64,000 nucleotides of DNA from Combretum micranthum (taxonomy: Eukaryota > Streptophyta > Magnoliopsida > Myrtales > Combretaceae): NCBI GenBank assembly GCA_024138025.1, contig JAMXBD010000013.1, positions 2,728,001-2,792,000 of the forward strand, read 5' to 3'. The number at the start of each line of letters is the position of its first letter. Position 1 is the stretch's first letter. The translations under genes and the position numbers were made by a program. The notes beneath the pieces are model-generated. The model ran no database searches, was not told the DNA's origin, and saw only the letters and a program-made list of their open reading frames with translations. Of this stretch, positions 23,780 through 35,819 are shown in pieces.

Positions 23780-24125
23780 TATTTGGTATATATATAGGCA
23801 TCGGGTCAACCCAGCCTAGAGCTACCAATTCACAAGTCAAGGTTGCACTGACCCAGAACCGGTCCAGCATGACACAAGCCAATCTGGGTCGGGCTAACCC
23901 TCACCCATGACTTTTTTTATTTTTTTAAATTTCCTCCATTGTTTTTATTTTTAAATAAATACGACCCATCTGACCTACCAGTTTGACAGATTAATGAGAT
24001 TGTCCCCCATTCATCGAATCACTCAACAGATCATGACCGTACGTCAGGTCAAGCCTACGAGACTAACCCGCCGATAGCAGTTCGTGACGGGTCACAAGTC
24101 AAACTCAACCCCTGCTTATCTCTAG
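23780..24125. repeat. GGGTC/GACCC-rich interspersed repeat
   Basis: Words such as GGGTCAACCC, GGTCGGGCTAACCC, ACGACCCATCTGACC and GACGGGTCACAAGTC cluster in both orientations. This composition is typical of a known style of plant dispersed repeat. No coding frame is present. Confidence 0.5.
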
Positions 24126-25668
24126 TTTCAATATACTTTTCAGTAGTGGTGTCTGCTTAGGCATTTTATGTATACAGAATTCGCTTACTATAAACCTTCA
24201 TTTTTATTTTATTTTAATATTAAATATTAACCAAAACATTGATGTTTGTGTATGTTAAATAAGATCGTAATTTAGCTTGTAGTTTTCTCACACAGATATT
24301 ATCAAGTATGTTATGTAGTTAACTAACTTATTTCTATACTGACATACACATATTTATGTATATCATTTCTTCCGTTGTTTCACTTGTTTTTTTTCCACTT
24401 GACTGATGGCTTGAACTTCTTATATAATTAATAACAGGTATCATTCATACGCTCGAGTTTAATGTGGGGGTTTTGGGGGAACCACTACACCTTTTTAAAC
24501 TTAATTGAAAATACTTTACTTTTAAACTTATTCCCAATATAATTCATCAAAAACGAGAACATAAATTTTTTTAAAAATAAAATCACACATTTACCTAATG
24601 TACGGTTATTTTACTTTTTTTTATTGCATCCAATGTATTATTATTTTTTTTTAAAGGTTTCTCAACTCATGGTGCAAGTGCATGAATCCACACGCCCCAT
24701 CTTCTTCATTGCACATGATGCCATTAAAGCTCGCTTTTGAGCTTTAAAGCTCGTTTCGAGCTCATTTGTGCGAGGGAACTCAAAAGTCAAATGAAATCTT
24801 CTAAAACAAAGCCTTCTATCTTTCTTGAAATTCAAAGTTCAAATTTTTTTTCATAACCGATTTCGTACCTTATTTCTCTAATTGCCACTTAATGGAAAAT
24901 TTAATGCCTCTTTCCTCTTTTGACCTTGGAATTGAAAAACAAGGTGAAAAACGTCACCATAACCAAGCATACAAGCGACCACTTTAACAACTTCTAAACC
25001 AAACACTAGACCTACCACCAAATCTGTGATCCAACATCATCGAAGCCAAAAAACCACACCAATACTACTACTTGCGCGACCCAAACACACACCACCATCT
25101 ACCACCTGCTCAGCCACCATTAATCATGACCCACCACCGTCTACCTCTGAAACCCATTGTCGCCATAATCCCAAATCCAAGCACGACATCCATTAATAAC
25201 TCCGACCATCTTGAATGTGTCTGAGAAAACTAAAAATAAAATAAAATAAGTTTAAACGCATTTAGTGTGTCCGATTGATTTAAAAAAAAAAAAAAAGACT
25301 TCACACCCAAACACATTCAATGAGCACGTTATTAGTATTAATTTTTTATCACACTCGCTCAATGTGTTGTCGATAAATTATATGGGAAATATGTTAAAAA
25401 AGTAACGTATTTAATAAAAGAGCGGTAATTCCGTACAAAACCATTTAATTTGGCTATGGCTTATTTCTCTCTTGTCTAACAGGGTGCCCCAACTTAAATG
25501 GGATATGGTCTTACTTCAAGTTTTACACAAGCAAATTCCCAAATGAAATAGTTATGAGCTCATAAAGAAGAAAAAGAAAAAAAGAAACAAGCACAAGGAG
25601 AAGAAAATCTTAACGATTCATCCGATCTTAGGAATACTTACTCTTCTGAAGTGTCAAACGAGGCTCGA
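24126..25668. other. Intergenic DNA with a C-rich strand-skewed block
   Basis: 24950-25210 is rich in CCACCA, ACCACC and CACACC on the plus strand. The rest is AT-rich. 25530-25668 is lysine/glutamate-codon-like (AAGAAGAAAAAG...) and runs into the target site of the next LTR. No gene can be defined. Confidence 0.4.
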
Positions 25669-26284
25669 ACAACTGTCACGGCCCAAAGGGTACCCTAAAC
25701 GCGACAGTCCACCACACACGATACTTAAACTTAAGTATGACCACCTTAGTCATCCCATAAGTTTACATATCGAGTGTAAGGTGTACTTTCACAACTATTA
25801 TGATCGCACTTTAATTCGAGTAGTCTTAAGAAAACATACATAACGTTAAGAATATAAATCACAACAAGATAAACAATTAAACTTTACAAAAGCCAAGGGG
25901 GCATACCCCCACCAAAATAATAGGAGTCTACATCGTTTAGCTTCAATTACACATATCTGAATTTACATTAAAGAGATTTTCCTAGAAGTCCACGCCTATA
26001 CTAGGTCCCGACTTCCTCAAAAGCTCTTTAATCCAATGTAGTAAACCTGCATAAAGTGTCCTCTTGGAACATCCAAAAATAGGAACACTGCAACAAAAAC
26101 TGTTGGGGTATAAGCTAATTGCTTAGTGAGATTCATTTTCCAAGTAACATACTCGATCAAGCTAAAATATCTATACAAGCAAGTTATAATTAAGCAACCA
26201 TATGAATGCACAAGCAAATGAGCAAGCAAGCATATGACTTTCCGGTAGTCATAAGTGAATGAATTTACGCCCTCCATTCGGGGT

Positions 26285-26475
26285 TTGGGATAGTTCATAA
26301 GTCATGCAACTACAGTTCCAATGTTGGTCCATAAGACAGGCAACCATAGTCCCAATCTTAAGTGGGGTGGTGCATAAGACATGCAACCACAATTTTAATG
26401 TTGGTTCATAAGTCATGCAACCATAGTTTCAATATTTGAACGGGGTGGTCCATAAGTCATGCAACCCTAGTCCCC
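26285..26475. repeat. Tandem repeat GTCCATAAGTCATGCAACCATAGT
   Basis: Four units built on GGTCCATAAGTCATGCAACC, followed by ATAGTCCCAATNTT, occur with spacing of about 45-65 bp inside the 3.7-kb LTR. Confidence 0.85.
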
Positions 26476-28589
26476 TTCAGTAAAGACCCGCTGCCTCCGA
26501 AATACACCTTTGTCCCACCAAAGGCATACTCGACAATGATATGTGACTCACTACGTGTTATGTATGTTCAATTTATTCATATAATCATGGTGTATTAATT
26601 AGATAATTTAAAAGTGACCATACAGATTTCAGACACTCTAAATCTATACTAGCTCATACAAGGTTATTGCAACAAAGCTTGCCTCGATATACTTATCGTT
26701 CATTCATGCAAGTTTAGATCACCATTCAATCACGATTTTATGTTTTCCTCAGTCTAGTGCCACTACTACTACAAGCACATCCAAGAGCATAATTAATTGA
26801 GAAATGAACTCACTTGTCCATATAGTGAAATCCACTAGTCGTAATAGTCCTCGGGGAGTGGTAACCCGTCCTCCAATTCACCTAGGCACAAAGAATACCC
26901 TCAATGAGTATCTCTTATGAAGTTCTATTAAACTTAACAATTTTATTTACTAAGTTCGTTAATTTCCGTCTAGGTTGAATCCTTAGCTTAAAAAGGTCAT
27001 ATCTAACTCATTTTAACTCGGAATTAAGCTTATAATATACCGATTTATACCTACTTCGAAAGAGCTATCTATTTTTAAAGTTAATTCAAACATTTAAGGT
27101 CATTTAAGGGTCGGAAACGTACTGTACAGTAGGGTTGCGAAAATTCCAGATTTGAGCCTTTGTGAAAAATTGCCATATCTACTCTATTTAACTACTTAGA
27201 CCAATTTATTTTAGTCCTAAGCTTGCAAGGAGATTCTCAAAACAAAATTAAGAGATTACACACTTATCTAATACCAAACATAAAGTTCAAATGAAACTTC
27301 TAAGAATCCATTTTCATAAAACCGAAATTTACAAGTTGAAATCCATTGTCTTGTTTTGAGTAATTCCTTTACTAAATCTTACTTAGTTCAATGAAAATAA
27401 TTTTCCTATATTATATATCATCAAAGCATTCCATTTTTAATATAAAATACTTGTTTTGAGATCTAAAAGAAGGTTTCAAAATTGGTCTCCCATAATTACG
27501 AATTTCCACTTTGAAATTTACAATGAAAACAAGACCTAAATTTTGTCTTTTACAAAACACTTGATCTAAGCAATACCTTTTTGGAAAACTCATTTAAACT
27601 TATGAAAATTCATTCCTTAAGATCTATAGCAAGAGCCCTTTATATTTTTGTCTAAATCTCATTTTAAAGTTGGATGATGGGTTCCAAAAATGGGTCTTGG
27701 TCTAGATCCGAATTTTCATAAATTATTTTGACACATCTCTTGAGAAAATTCATCAAAACTCATGAAAAACAACCCATTACATATTATAACTCAAGAACCC
27801 TTCATTTCTTGAATAAAATCCTCATTTGTGAGTTGGAAAACATGTTTTTTATTTAGATCTTTGTCTTGATCCGAAAATGAAATTTTTGTTTTTGAAAATC
27901 AACTTTGATTCTTGTAAGATGAAGTCTTGATGATATACATCCATCAAACCTTCATTTTCTTAACAAAAACTTCCATTTTAAGGCTTGAAGAGGGTTTTTA
28001 AAATAGTGCATTGACAAGTTACGAATTTTACTTTTTCATTCAAACTCAAATCTAAGATCTACTCAATAACCATGAGAACATAAAAAAACTTGGTAGTAGG
28101 CCTTAAACTTCTAGATCTACACATAAACATAACTAAAGCTTGGTAAAATTCTAGATTTACAAGTTATCACATAAACAAGAAGATAAACAAGCCTTCCATA
28201 TAACAAAAATACTAAGAACAAAAGAGATCATCATCTAGAGGAGTGTTTCAATTCTTGGCATCATCATCCATAGCATTTTAAGCTTGTGAAATGTCCTTTG
28301 ATGCATGAAACATCCACAATATCATCCTATAACATCTTATGAAAGCTAAAAGAGGATGATTACCTTAAATATTTGCAAGAAATATGTGGAAGCAAGGAAA
28401 TAAAATGGGGGCAGCTTGTTCTCAAGAAGACAAGCAAGGAAGAAGAGGAAATGACAGGGAAAAAGAGAGAGGAAAAATATAGGGTTTTACAAATGTGAAA
28501 GAGGGAAGGAATGAGATGTTTACATAGAGATAAAAGTGTGTTAAATAAATGAAAAAAAAAAATAAAACCAAGTCAGCTGCAATTAGGGG

Positions 28590-28590
<1 letters not shown>

Positions 28591-28638
<48 letters not shown>
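28591..28638. repeat. Poly-G run of 48 bases
   Basis: An uninterrupted run of 48 G follows AGGGGC. It creates a false polyproline frame on the minus strand. A G run of this length is rare in plant DNA and prone to sequencing and length error. It could fold into G-quadruplexes. Confidence 0.97.
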
Positions 28639-28639
<1 letters not shown>

Positions 28640-29414
28640 TTTGCAATGGGTGGGGAAGTGTGTGTAGTTTGTTTTTAACTTGCATTTTTGAAAGTGTAAC
28701 AAATTGCTTCCATATCTAACTAAAAGAGACTTTTAAAATATCAAATAATTGATTAAAAATAATGAAAAGTGGCTTAATTATGGGGAATGGGCAGCTGCAA
28801 TTTTGGGAAATGGAAGTGTAAGAAAAAGCAAAAGAAGACATAATATGTGTAGTAATGATAATGTATGTGTACTTGAGATATGGGTTGATAAAGTGGCTTT
28901 TTGAATAAGAAAATATATAAAATAAATTAAGAAAATTATTTTCATTTAAGTGGCAGAATTTTTATGAATTAAATAAAATAATCAATTAAATTATTTTTAG
29001 AAATTTAACAATTTAGTTACCGGTAAGAGTAAAATAAGCCTATATGAGCTATAACTGATATTTTTTAAAATCCGAAAAATTCTAAACTTGATATTTTTGA
29101 AATCCTTATAAAAATACGAGTCTAAAAATATTAAAGATATATTTTTAATTTTTCGAGCCCCGGGACACGCTTTCCAAAGCAATATCCAAACAGGTTCGAA
29201 ATAAGCCGAAAATGAACCAATCTGATATTTTTAATAATTCAAATATTATTACGGACTATTCTAAACACTTTAATTATTTTTCGACTCCTCGATTTACGAA
29301 CTCGGGTTTGCAGGATCTAAACTGTAGGGTTTTACTCAAGATCCGTTGACCTAAGGTCTTCGATTGACTTTCCGGCTTAAGGTTAAGGCTTAGAAAACAG
29401 GGGTTTACAACAAC

Positions 29415-30026
29415 ATTCTGGCTTGAAACAACCTGAGGCCAGCGGTATCAGCTAAACACAAGGGAAGGATGAAGAAATCATGGTGTAAGTAATTGTACCA
29501 AATTGGTTGGAAGAACGAATTTATAGGTCGGGGCCTACCTGAAGTAGATGTAACTTGACTGAACAGTGAAGGAGTGGTCAAAGTTCGTCCTAGCTAGTGT
29601 TGCTGCTAGCAAATTGGAGTCTACTGCAGGTTTGATTTTCAACAAGATAAGTTAAAGAGCTACAACTTATGGTTTTATACATGCAAGAATAGGGCAAAAG
29701 AAGTACAAGGCATTGTTGGTTACTTACCTAGTGATTGTGAAAGTTAGCAAAGTTCTCGACGAACGCGTGGAACAAAGGTTAGTCAAGAAGATGATGAAAT
29801 TTGTGGTCCTTCTTTTAGCAGCATTTTGTCACTTGGATAGGGAAAACTCACTCAAAAAGATTAGCTTACATTGGCCTAAACTAAAGAAGGGAAATGATCT
29901 AAACTTCTCAGAAGTCAGTTGGTGAAACAGAGCTGATCCATGGTTGTTTGTGATGGTAAAACTGGGGAAGGAAAGCGTTGGAGTTTGATGCTGGCCTTTA
30001 ATTAGGCAAGAGTAGGACTTCACCTC
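29415..30026. other. Host sequence between two LTR insertions, unassigned
   Basis: This 0.6-kb segment is less AT-rich than its surroundings and joins, across the ACAAC target site, to 25500-25673. It contains a 70-codon frame (29713-29925) of unknown nature. It ends with ACCTC (30022-30026), the left target duplication of the gypsy element. Confidence 0.45.
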
Positions 30027-30852
30027 TAACAGAGATCAAGTGACGACTACTCCTAAAGACTCAACTAAGTCCCAAGATCTGCTTCAAAGCATTGGAGGCC
30101 CAGTGACAAGCATGATCCAAGCAAGTGAATGAAGCTTTGCAAGGATTAATCAATGAGATCCAAGAGAAGGAGGTTTATCAACAAGACTCCAACACAAGTG
30201 GCAAGATGATTATGTTGCTAGAAACAACTTCAATAGACGAAGGCCGCCAGCTTACATTGATGAATCGTCGACCTTCATTGTAGACTTGTGCACCATCTCC
30301 AATACTGCCAGTTTAGTCAAGTATGCCACTAACGTACAGCCAGCTTACAATGCAACTAGAAATGACCATAATCAAAATTTTTAAAGCCGTTGCTTAAGTC
30401 GCCAGCTTAAAATATATACACCGTCTACCTTAGGTATATACGCCGCCAACGTTGAGCTGACATGTGTGTGCAACAAGACTTTTCGAGTTTTTTTTTATTT
30501 TTCCGTGTTTGTTTGTTTTCCAAGGCTATTTTGAAGACTATATGAACCATTGTATGACGATTAACATTTTCATCAATTGAATACAAATTTTGAGAGTTTC
30601 TTGTGAGAACATTCTCTTAGTTCTTGAAAAAGAACTTTAATCTGATTTCTTCATAACAGCTTAAAGATAGATAACTCAAGTTCCACTCGATGAGTTTGAT
30701 TGGGATTTAGGTTTCGTTCATGATAACGTTGGTTCTATTCAACATATTTGATTAGAGTCACATTCTTGATTGCTTGTTCAAGGGATCCTTGGGATTTGAG
30801 TCCAATATTTATTGGCGGGTATTAGGTTTTATATACCTAGGGTTCCTTATCA
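30027..30852 (+). repeat. Left LTR of the gypsy element
   Basis: It aligns along its length with 35820-36681 (for example GACTCAACTAAGTCC, AAGCATTGGAGGCC, CCGCCAGCTTACATTGATG, GAGAACNNTCNCTNAGTTC). It ends TTATCA just before the PBS. The expected TG start is mutated to TA. Confidence 0.92.
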
Positions 30853-30854
30853 TT

Positions 30855-30866
30855 TGGTATCAGAGC
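30855..30866 (+). other. Primer-binding site, initiator tRNA-Met
   Basis: TGGTATCAGAGC, two bases after the left LTR, is complementary to the 3' end of plant initiator tRNA-Met. Confidence 0.93.
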
Positions 30867-31471
30867 TTTGGCTCCTTGAATAGGTAAATTATATCCTTGT
30901 TTGTTCTTTCTTCTTTAATTTTTTCCTTATTTTTGTTTCTAATCTAGTTCTTGTTTCCCTAAAGAAAGATTCAATCCTTCTTGTGAGATTTGTTATTCTT
31001 GATACGAAAAAAAAAATCGTGCAAAAAAAAGAGAAGAATCAGAGGTAAAAAAAAAAGGGAGGAAAACTCGTATAAAAAAAAGTAAGATTGATTTCTTAGA
31101 GTTCTTGAATGTCCTTATGTTCCAAAAAGGACTTGTATTCTTGATCTAAGAAGAGTTTGTTATTGTTACTTGACCTTCTTTGATCTTTCTTGTTTCTTGA
31201 CTTCTATTCGTTTAATCTAGTTTTTTGGGATTTGAGTTGTTAAAATATAATTTTCCTTTGGTTTATTATGTGAGAAGTCACTGACCAAAGTTCTAATCAA
31301 GAACTTGCAAGGGAAAGTTGTGACGTAAAAGGCAGGAGTGGTGAGTCTGTTATCGAGGCTGAAATTAAGTTAAATACGAGTGATTTCACACCTATTGAGC
31401 GTGCATACATGAGGGAGTGTGTGAGGACTAACCCATTTGTTTAGTTTGTTTTCTTTTGCAGGTAATAAAAT

Positions 31472-32560
31472 CATGAGTAATGGGAGTGAAAATCCTAAGA
31501 CAGATATGAAGATGTTCACTAAAGCCATCCAAGATCAGTTCAAGAATTTGCACATGAGATTGGACAATCTAGAGTCTCCTTGCAGATCTACATCTTAAGT
31601 CTGTAGTTGAAGAGGAGAAGGAGGATTCAAAGTCTGATGACGGTAGTTTCAGGCAAGAAAGAGGGAAGGCTCAAAGGTGATATGGCAACTTGGGTAGCAT
31701 TAAAATGAAGATACCTTCTTTCCAAGGAAAGAATGATCCGGAGCTATACTTAGAGTGCGAAAGGAAGGTCGAGTATATTTGACCGCCACAATTACTTTGA
31801 GTAGAAAAAAGTTAAGTTGGCAACGGTTGAGTTCACTGACTATGCTAGCATCTGGTGGGATCATTTGGTGATCAACAGATAAGGATATGGAGATAGAACT
31901 ATTAAGTCATGGGAGGAGATGAAGGTGGTGATGAGAAAGAGGTTCATCCCTAGTCACTATTACAAGGATTTGTGTAGGAAATTACAGAGTTTGACTCAGG
32001 GTTCCATTAGTGTAGAAGACTACTATAAAGAAATCGAGATAACCATGAATAGAGCAACGGTGGAGGAAGATCAAGAAGCTACTATGGCTAAATTCATAGG
32101 TAGGCTCAATAAAGAGATCGCTAATGTAGTAGACCTACAACATTATGTGGAGATGGAAGAATTGTTGCACAAAGCTATTAAAGTGGAGAAGCAACTAAAT
32201 TCCAGGGGTCTATCGAGTTATGGCTCATCTTCTAAGTCTTCATGGAAGTCAAAGTGGAAGGATCACAAGGTGTCCTCAAAGACTAAAGAAGACAAGAAGG
32301 ACAGAGAGGCCCCTTATACTTCAAAAGGTAAAATTAAAACTAAATCTTTTGCTAAATCACGAGATATTAAATGTAACAAGGATTTGGACACATTGCTTCA
32401 CAATATCCAAATAAGAAGGCTATGGTTATTCGAGATAATGGTGATGTGGAGAGTGTCAATTCTAGTGACGAGGAGATGCCACCATTAGAAGATTGCAATG
32501 ATGTGAAGTATGAAAGGCCAATGAGTGGAGAATTGCTAGTCAATAGGTGAACCCTTAGTA
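31472..32560 (+). pseudogene. Gypsy gag remnant
   Basis: The region starts MSNGSENPKTDMKMF and is broken by stops and frameshifts before 31919. The longest clean part, 31919-32488, holds the gag core ([48 protein letters not shown]). It is followed by a lysine/serine-rich linker and a decayed CCHC zinc-knuckle region (IKCNKD). The retrotransposon capsid protein packages the element RNA. This copy is non-functional. Confidence 0.88.
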
Positions 32561-32589
32561 TTCAGCCTAAGGATGTGGGTGATGAGGCC

Positions 32590-33050
32590 TAGCGAGAGCA
32601 AATATTTCATACTCGATGCCATGTAAACAACAAAGTATGCAGTTTGATTATAGACAGCAGTAGTTGTACCCATGTAACCAGTACCTTATTACTGGATAAG
32701 CTTAAATTAAAGACTCCGAAACACCAAGCGCCTTATAAACTTCAGTGGTTGAATGAGTATGGAAACGTAAAGGTGACTAAGCATGTTTCGATTAAATTTT
32801 CAATTGGCAAGTAACAAGATGAGGTGATGTGTGATGTGGTACCGATGCAAGCTAGTCACATTCTATTAGGGCGTCCATGGCAGTTTGACAGAAAGGTCAA
32901 ACATGATGGGTATAAGAATCATTACTCGTTTAGCCTAACTAACAAGCTAGTAGTTTTGACACCTCTTAAGCTATGGGAGGCTTGTGAGCATCAAATGAGG
33001 ATTGCTAAGGAATTCGGAGTGAGAAAGAAACAGAGGAGTGCTCAATAGGA
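32590..33050 (+). pseudogene. Gypsy aspartic protease remnant
   Basis: NNKVCSLIIDSSSCTHVTS carries the active-site region, with DSS in place of the usual D-S/T-G. HILLGRPWQFDRKVKHDG is the typical C-terminal part. An in-frame stop at about 32812 and the altered active site make it inactive. Confidence 0.85.
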
Positions 33051-33289
33051 GAAGTGAGAAAAAGAGTGACAAACACACTTTAGTGAGCAGTAAGGGAAGA
33101 GAGATGGAGAGTGAGACACAAACACGAGTGAGTGACATCGCTCAAAAGAGTGAGGTTAACAGAGCTATGTTGGCGAGGCAACAATTACTTGTATTTATGT
33201 ATAAGGATGTTTATTTTTTCTACTAACAAGCTTAACCATTCTCTTCCTAGTTTGGTTGTTTCTTTACTGTAGGAATCTAATGACTTATT

Positions 33290-34065
33290 TCCTGAAGAGA
33301 TCTCTAGTGGATTGCCCCCTCTAAGAGACATCGAGCACCAAATTGATTTCCTTGTTGGTACTTTAATTCCCAATAAGCCAATGTATCGAGCAAATCCTAA
33401 GAAGATGAAGGAGATACAAAGACAAGTTGATGAATTGGTGGAGAAGGGATTCGTGAGAGAGAGCTCAAGTCCATGTTCAGTTCCTATTATTCCGGTTCCA
33501 AAGAAAGATGGAACATGGTGCATGTATGTGGATTGTTGAGCAGTCAACAAGATCACGGTAAAATATAGACACCCTATACCTAGACTTGATGGCATGCTTG
33601 ATGAATTACATGGTGCATATTTGTTTTCTAAAGTAGATTTGAAAAATGGATATTACTAAATTCGCATGAAAGAGGGTGAAGAGTGGAAAACCGCTTTTAA
33701 AACTAAGTTTGGCTTGTATGAGTGGATAGTAATACCATTTGGCTTATCTAATGCACCTAGCACGTTTATGAGATTAATGAATCATGTTCTATAACCCTTT
33801 ATTGGAAATTTTGTTGTTATTTACTTTAATGACATCCTAGTTTACAACAAGAATTTGGATGAACATGTTCAGCATTTGCATGAGGTTTTTAAAGTCCTAA
33901 GGGAAAATAGATTGTATGCTAACTTGAAGAAATGTACTTTCTGCATGGAATCTGTCATTTTCCTTGGTTTTGTTGTGTGTGCAAATGGGATTTCTGTAGA
34001 TGAGGATAAGTTTAAGGCCATTAAGGAGTGGCCAACACCAGGAAAGCAAGTGAAGTAAGGAGTTT
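33290..34065 (+). pseudogene. Gypsy reverse transcriptase remnant
   Basis: [69 protein letters not shown] and FLGFVVCANGISVDEDKFKA are the standard RT blocks. In-frame stops lie at 33537, 33657 and 33792. The catalytic F/Y-x-DD box reads YFND, so an essential aspartate is lost. Two of the three stops lie where the family has Arg or Gln. Confidence 0.93.
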
Positions 34066-34600
34066 TCATGGATTAGCAAGTTTTTATAGGAGATTTGTAA
34101 GAGACTTTAGCTCTATAGCAACTCCTTTAAATGATCTTGTCAAGAAGAATGTAGTTTTCAATTGGACTAAAAAGCATGAAAAAGCCTTTAAAATTGACTA
34201 GTGCACCTTTGCTTGTTTTACTTAACTTTGAAAAGGTTTTTGAGATTGAATGTGATGTGTCGGGAAAAGGTATTGGTGGTGTTTTGATGCAGGATTCCAA
34301 GCCAATTGCTTATTTTAGCAAGAAGCTTAGCAAAGTAGCATTAAATTATCTGACATATGACAAGAAGCTGTACGCCTTGGTGCGGACTTTGCAAACATGG
34401 CAGCATTATCTATGGCCCAAGGAGTTAATCATTTACTTAAACCACGAGAGTTGGAAGTATTTGAAGTCTTAAGGGAAGTTGAACAAGAGACATGCAAAGT
34501 GGTTGGAATTCAATGAAACCTTCCCTATGTGATCAAATACAAGCAAGGAAAGGAGAATGTCGTGGCTGATGCGTTGTCTCGAAGGTATGCTCTTTTGACT
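34066..34600 (+). pseudogene. Gypsy RNase H remnant
   Basis: [19 protein letters not shown] (first catalytic Asp region, usually DAS), [35 protein letters not shown] and [21 protein letters not shown] blocks are present. The end, KQGKENVVADALSRR (about 34540-34583), is in another frame. One stop follows YLKS at 34470. Confidence 0.9.
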
Positions 34601-35640
34601 TCTTTACATACTGAATTACTTGGATTTAAGCATGTTAAGGACGTATGAGACTAATGTTGATTTTAGTCAAATCTGGAATGCTTGTTCTCAACATGCCTTT
34701 GCTGACTTTTATAGGCATGATGGATACTTGTTTAAGAAGGATAAACTTTGTGTGCCTAGATGTTCTTTGCGTGAGTACTCATTAGGGAAACTCATGGGGG
34801 TGGATTAATGGGGCATTTTGGGATTAAAAGGACTTTAGATGTGTTACAAGAGCATTTTTACTGGCTTAACATGAAACGTGATGTACAAGCTGTTTGTGAT
34901 AAATGCATTACATGTAAATAGGCTAAATCCAAAGTGATGCCTCATGGACATTATAATCCTTTACCTGTACCTAACTAACCATGGACTGACATTTCTATGG
35001 ATTTTGTATTAAGGTTAACTAGGTCTTAAAGTGGTAAGGACATCATATTCGTTGTTGTTGATAGGTTTAGTAAAATGGCTCATTTTATTAGTTGCTCTAA
35101 ATCTAATGATATAACACATATTGTTGATTTGTTCTTCAAAGAGGTAGTGCGTTTGCATTGTATGCCTAGATCCATTGTAGTCAATTTTGGCAAACTTTGT
35201 AGAGTCGTTTAAGAACTAAATTTTTATTTTCTACTATTACACATCCTCAATCAGATGGACAAACTGAGGTAGTTAATAGGACTCTTTCTACATTGTTGCA
35301 TGCTATAATTTAAAAGAATCTTAAACAATGGGAACAGTGTTTGCCATATGTTGAATTTGCTTATAACAGAGTTGTGCATTTCCCTACTTCTTACTCCCCA
35401 TTTGAAGTTGTCTATGGTTTTAATCACTGGACTCCATTGGACATTTTACCTTTGCTTGAGTTTATTGATCTTGATGTAAAGAAAAAGGCAGATTTTGTTA
35501 GGGATTTACATGCCAAGGTTCGAGCTAACATTGAAAAGAAGAATGAGCATTATGCCAGGAAAGCCAATAAGGGTCGTGTGAAAGTTACTTTCAACCTAAA
35601 CATTGGGTCTAGGAGCATTTAGGTTTGCTACTCAAAGAAA
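34601..35640 (+). pseudogene. Gypsy integrase remnant
   Basis: A zinc-binding region (HFYWLNMKRDVQAVCDKCITCK) is followed by the core [43 protein letters not shown] and PYVEFAYNRVVHFPTSYSPF. Stops at 34919, 34976, 35027 and 35311 and a frameshift near 35195 inactivate it. A frame at 35603-35836 continues with RGDGSFKVLERINGNAHKLD, the conserved region after integrase. Confidence 0.92.
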
Positions 35641-35805
35641 AACAAAGTTGTACCCTAGAGGAGATGGATCATTCAAAGTGCTGGAGCGCATCAATGGCAA
35701 TGCTCATAAGCTGGATTTGCTGAGTCATTATGGTAATGTTAACGCTACTTTTAATGGTGTTGATCTTCTTTATATGATGCAGGAGATTCGAGGACGAATC
35801 TTTTC

Positions 35806-35819
35806 GAGGAAAGGGGGAA
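35806..35819 (+). other. Polypurine tract of the gypsy element
   Basis: GAGGAAAGGGGGAA lies immediately before the TG of the right LTR, the expected primer site for plus-strand synthesis. Confidence 0.85.

Larger units (their letters stand above)
25674..29409 (-). mobile_element. 3.7-kb solo LTR, minus orientation
   Basis: Bounded by TGTCACGGCCC on the left and GGGTTTACA on the right, and flanked by a perfect ACAAC duplication (25669-25673 and 29410-29414). Read on the minus strand it starts TGTAAACCCC and ends GGGCCGTGACA, a terminus style seen in plant gypsy LTRs. It has no internal protein domains. On the minus strand a donor-like AAG|GTAATC (about 28360) and an acceptor TTATGCAG|GT (about 26045), followed by a 21-codon frame, repeat the layout of the family A LTRs, but the peptide is not acidic. 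It carries a 48-G run and a short tandem array. Confidence 0.82.

Noticed and set aside
28422..28685. Polyproline open frame on the minus strand
   Set aside because: The prolines are the reverse translation of the 48-G run, and the flanks have no coding character.
33185..33595. 136-codon minus-strand open frame
   Set aside because: It is the antisense of the gypsy reverse transcriptase, whose sense reading matches conserved RT blocks.
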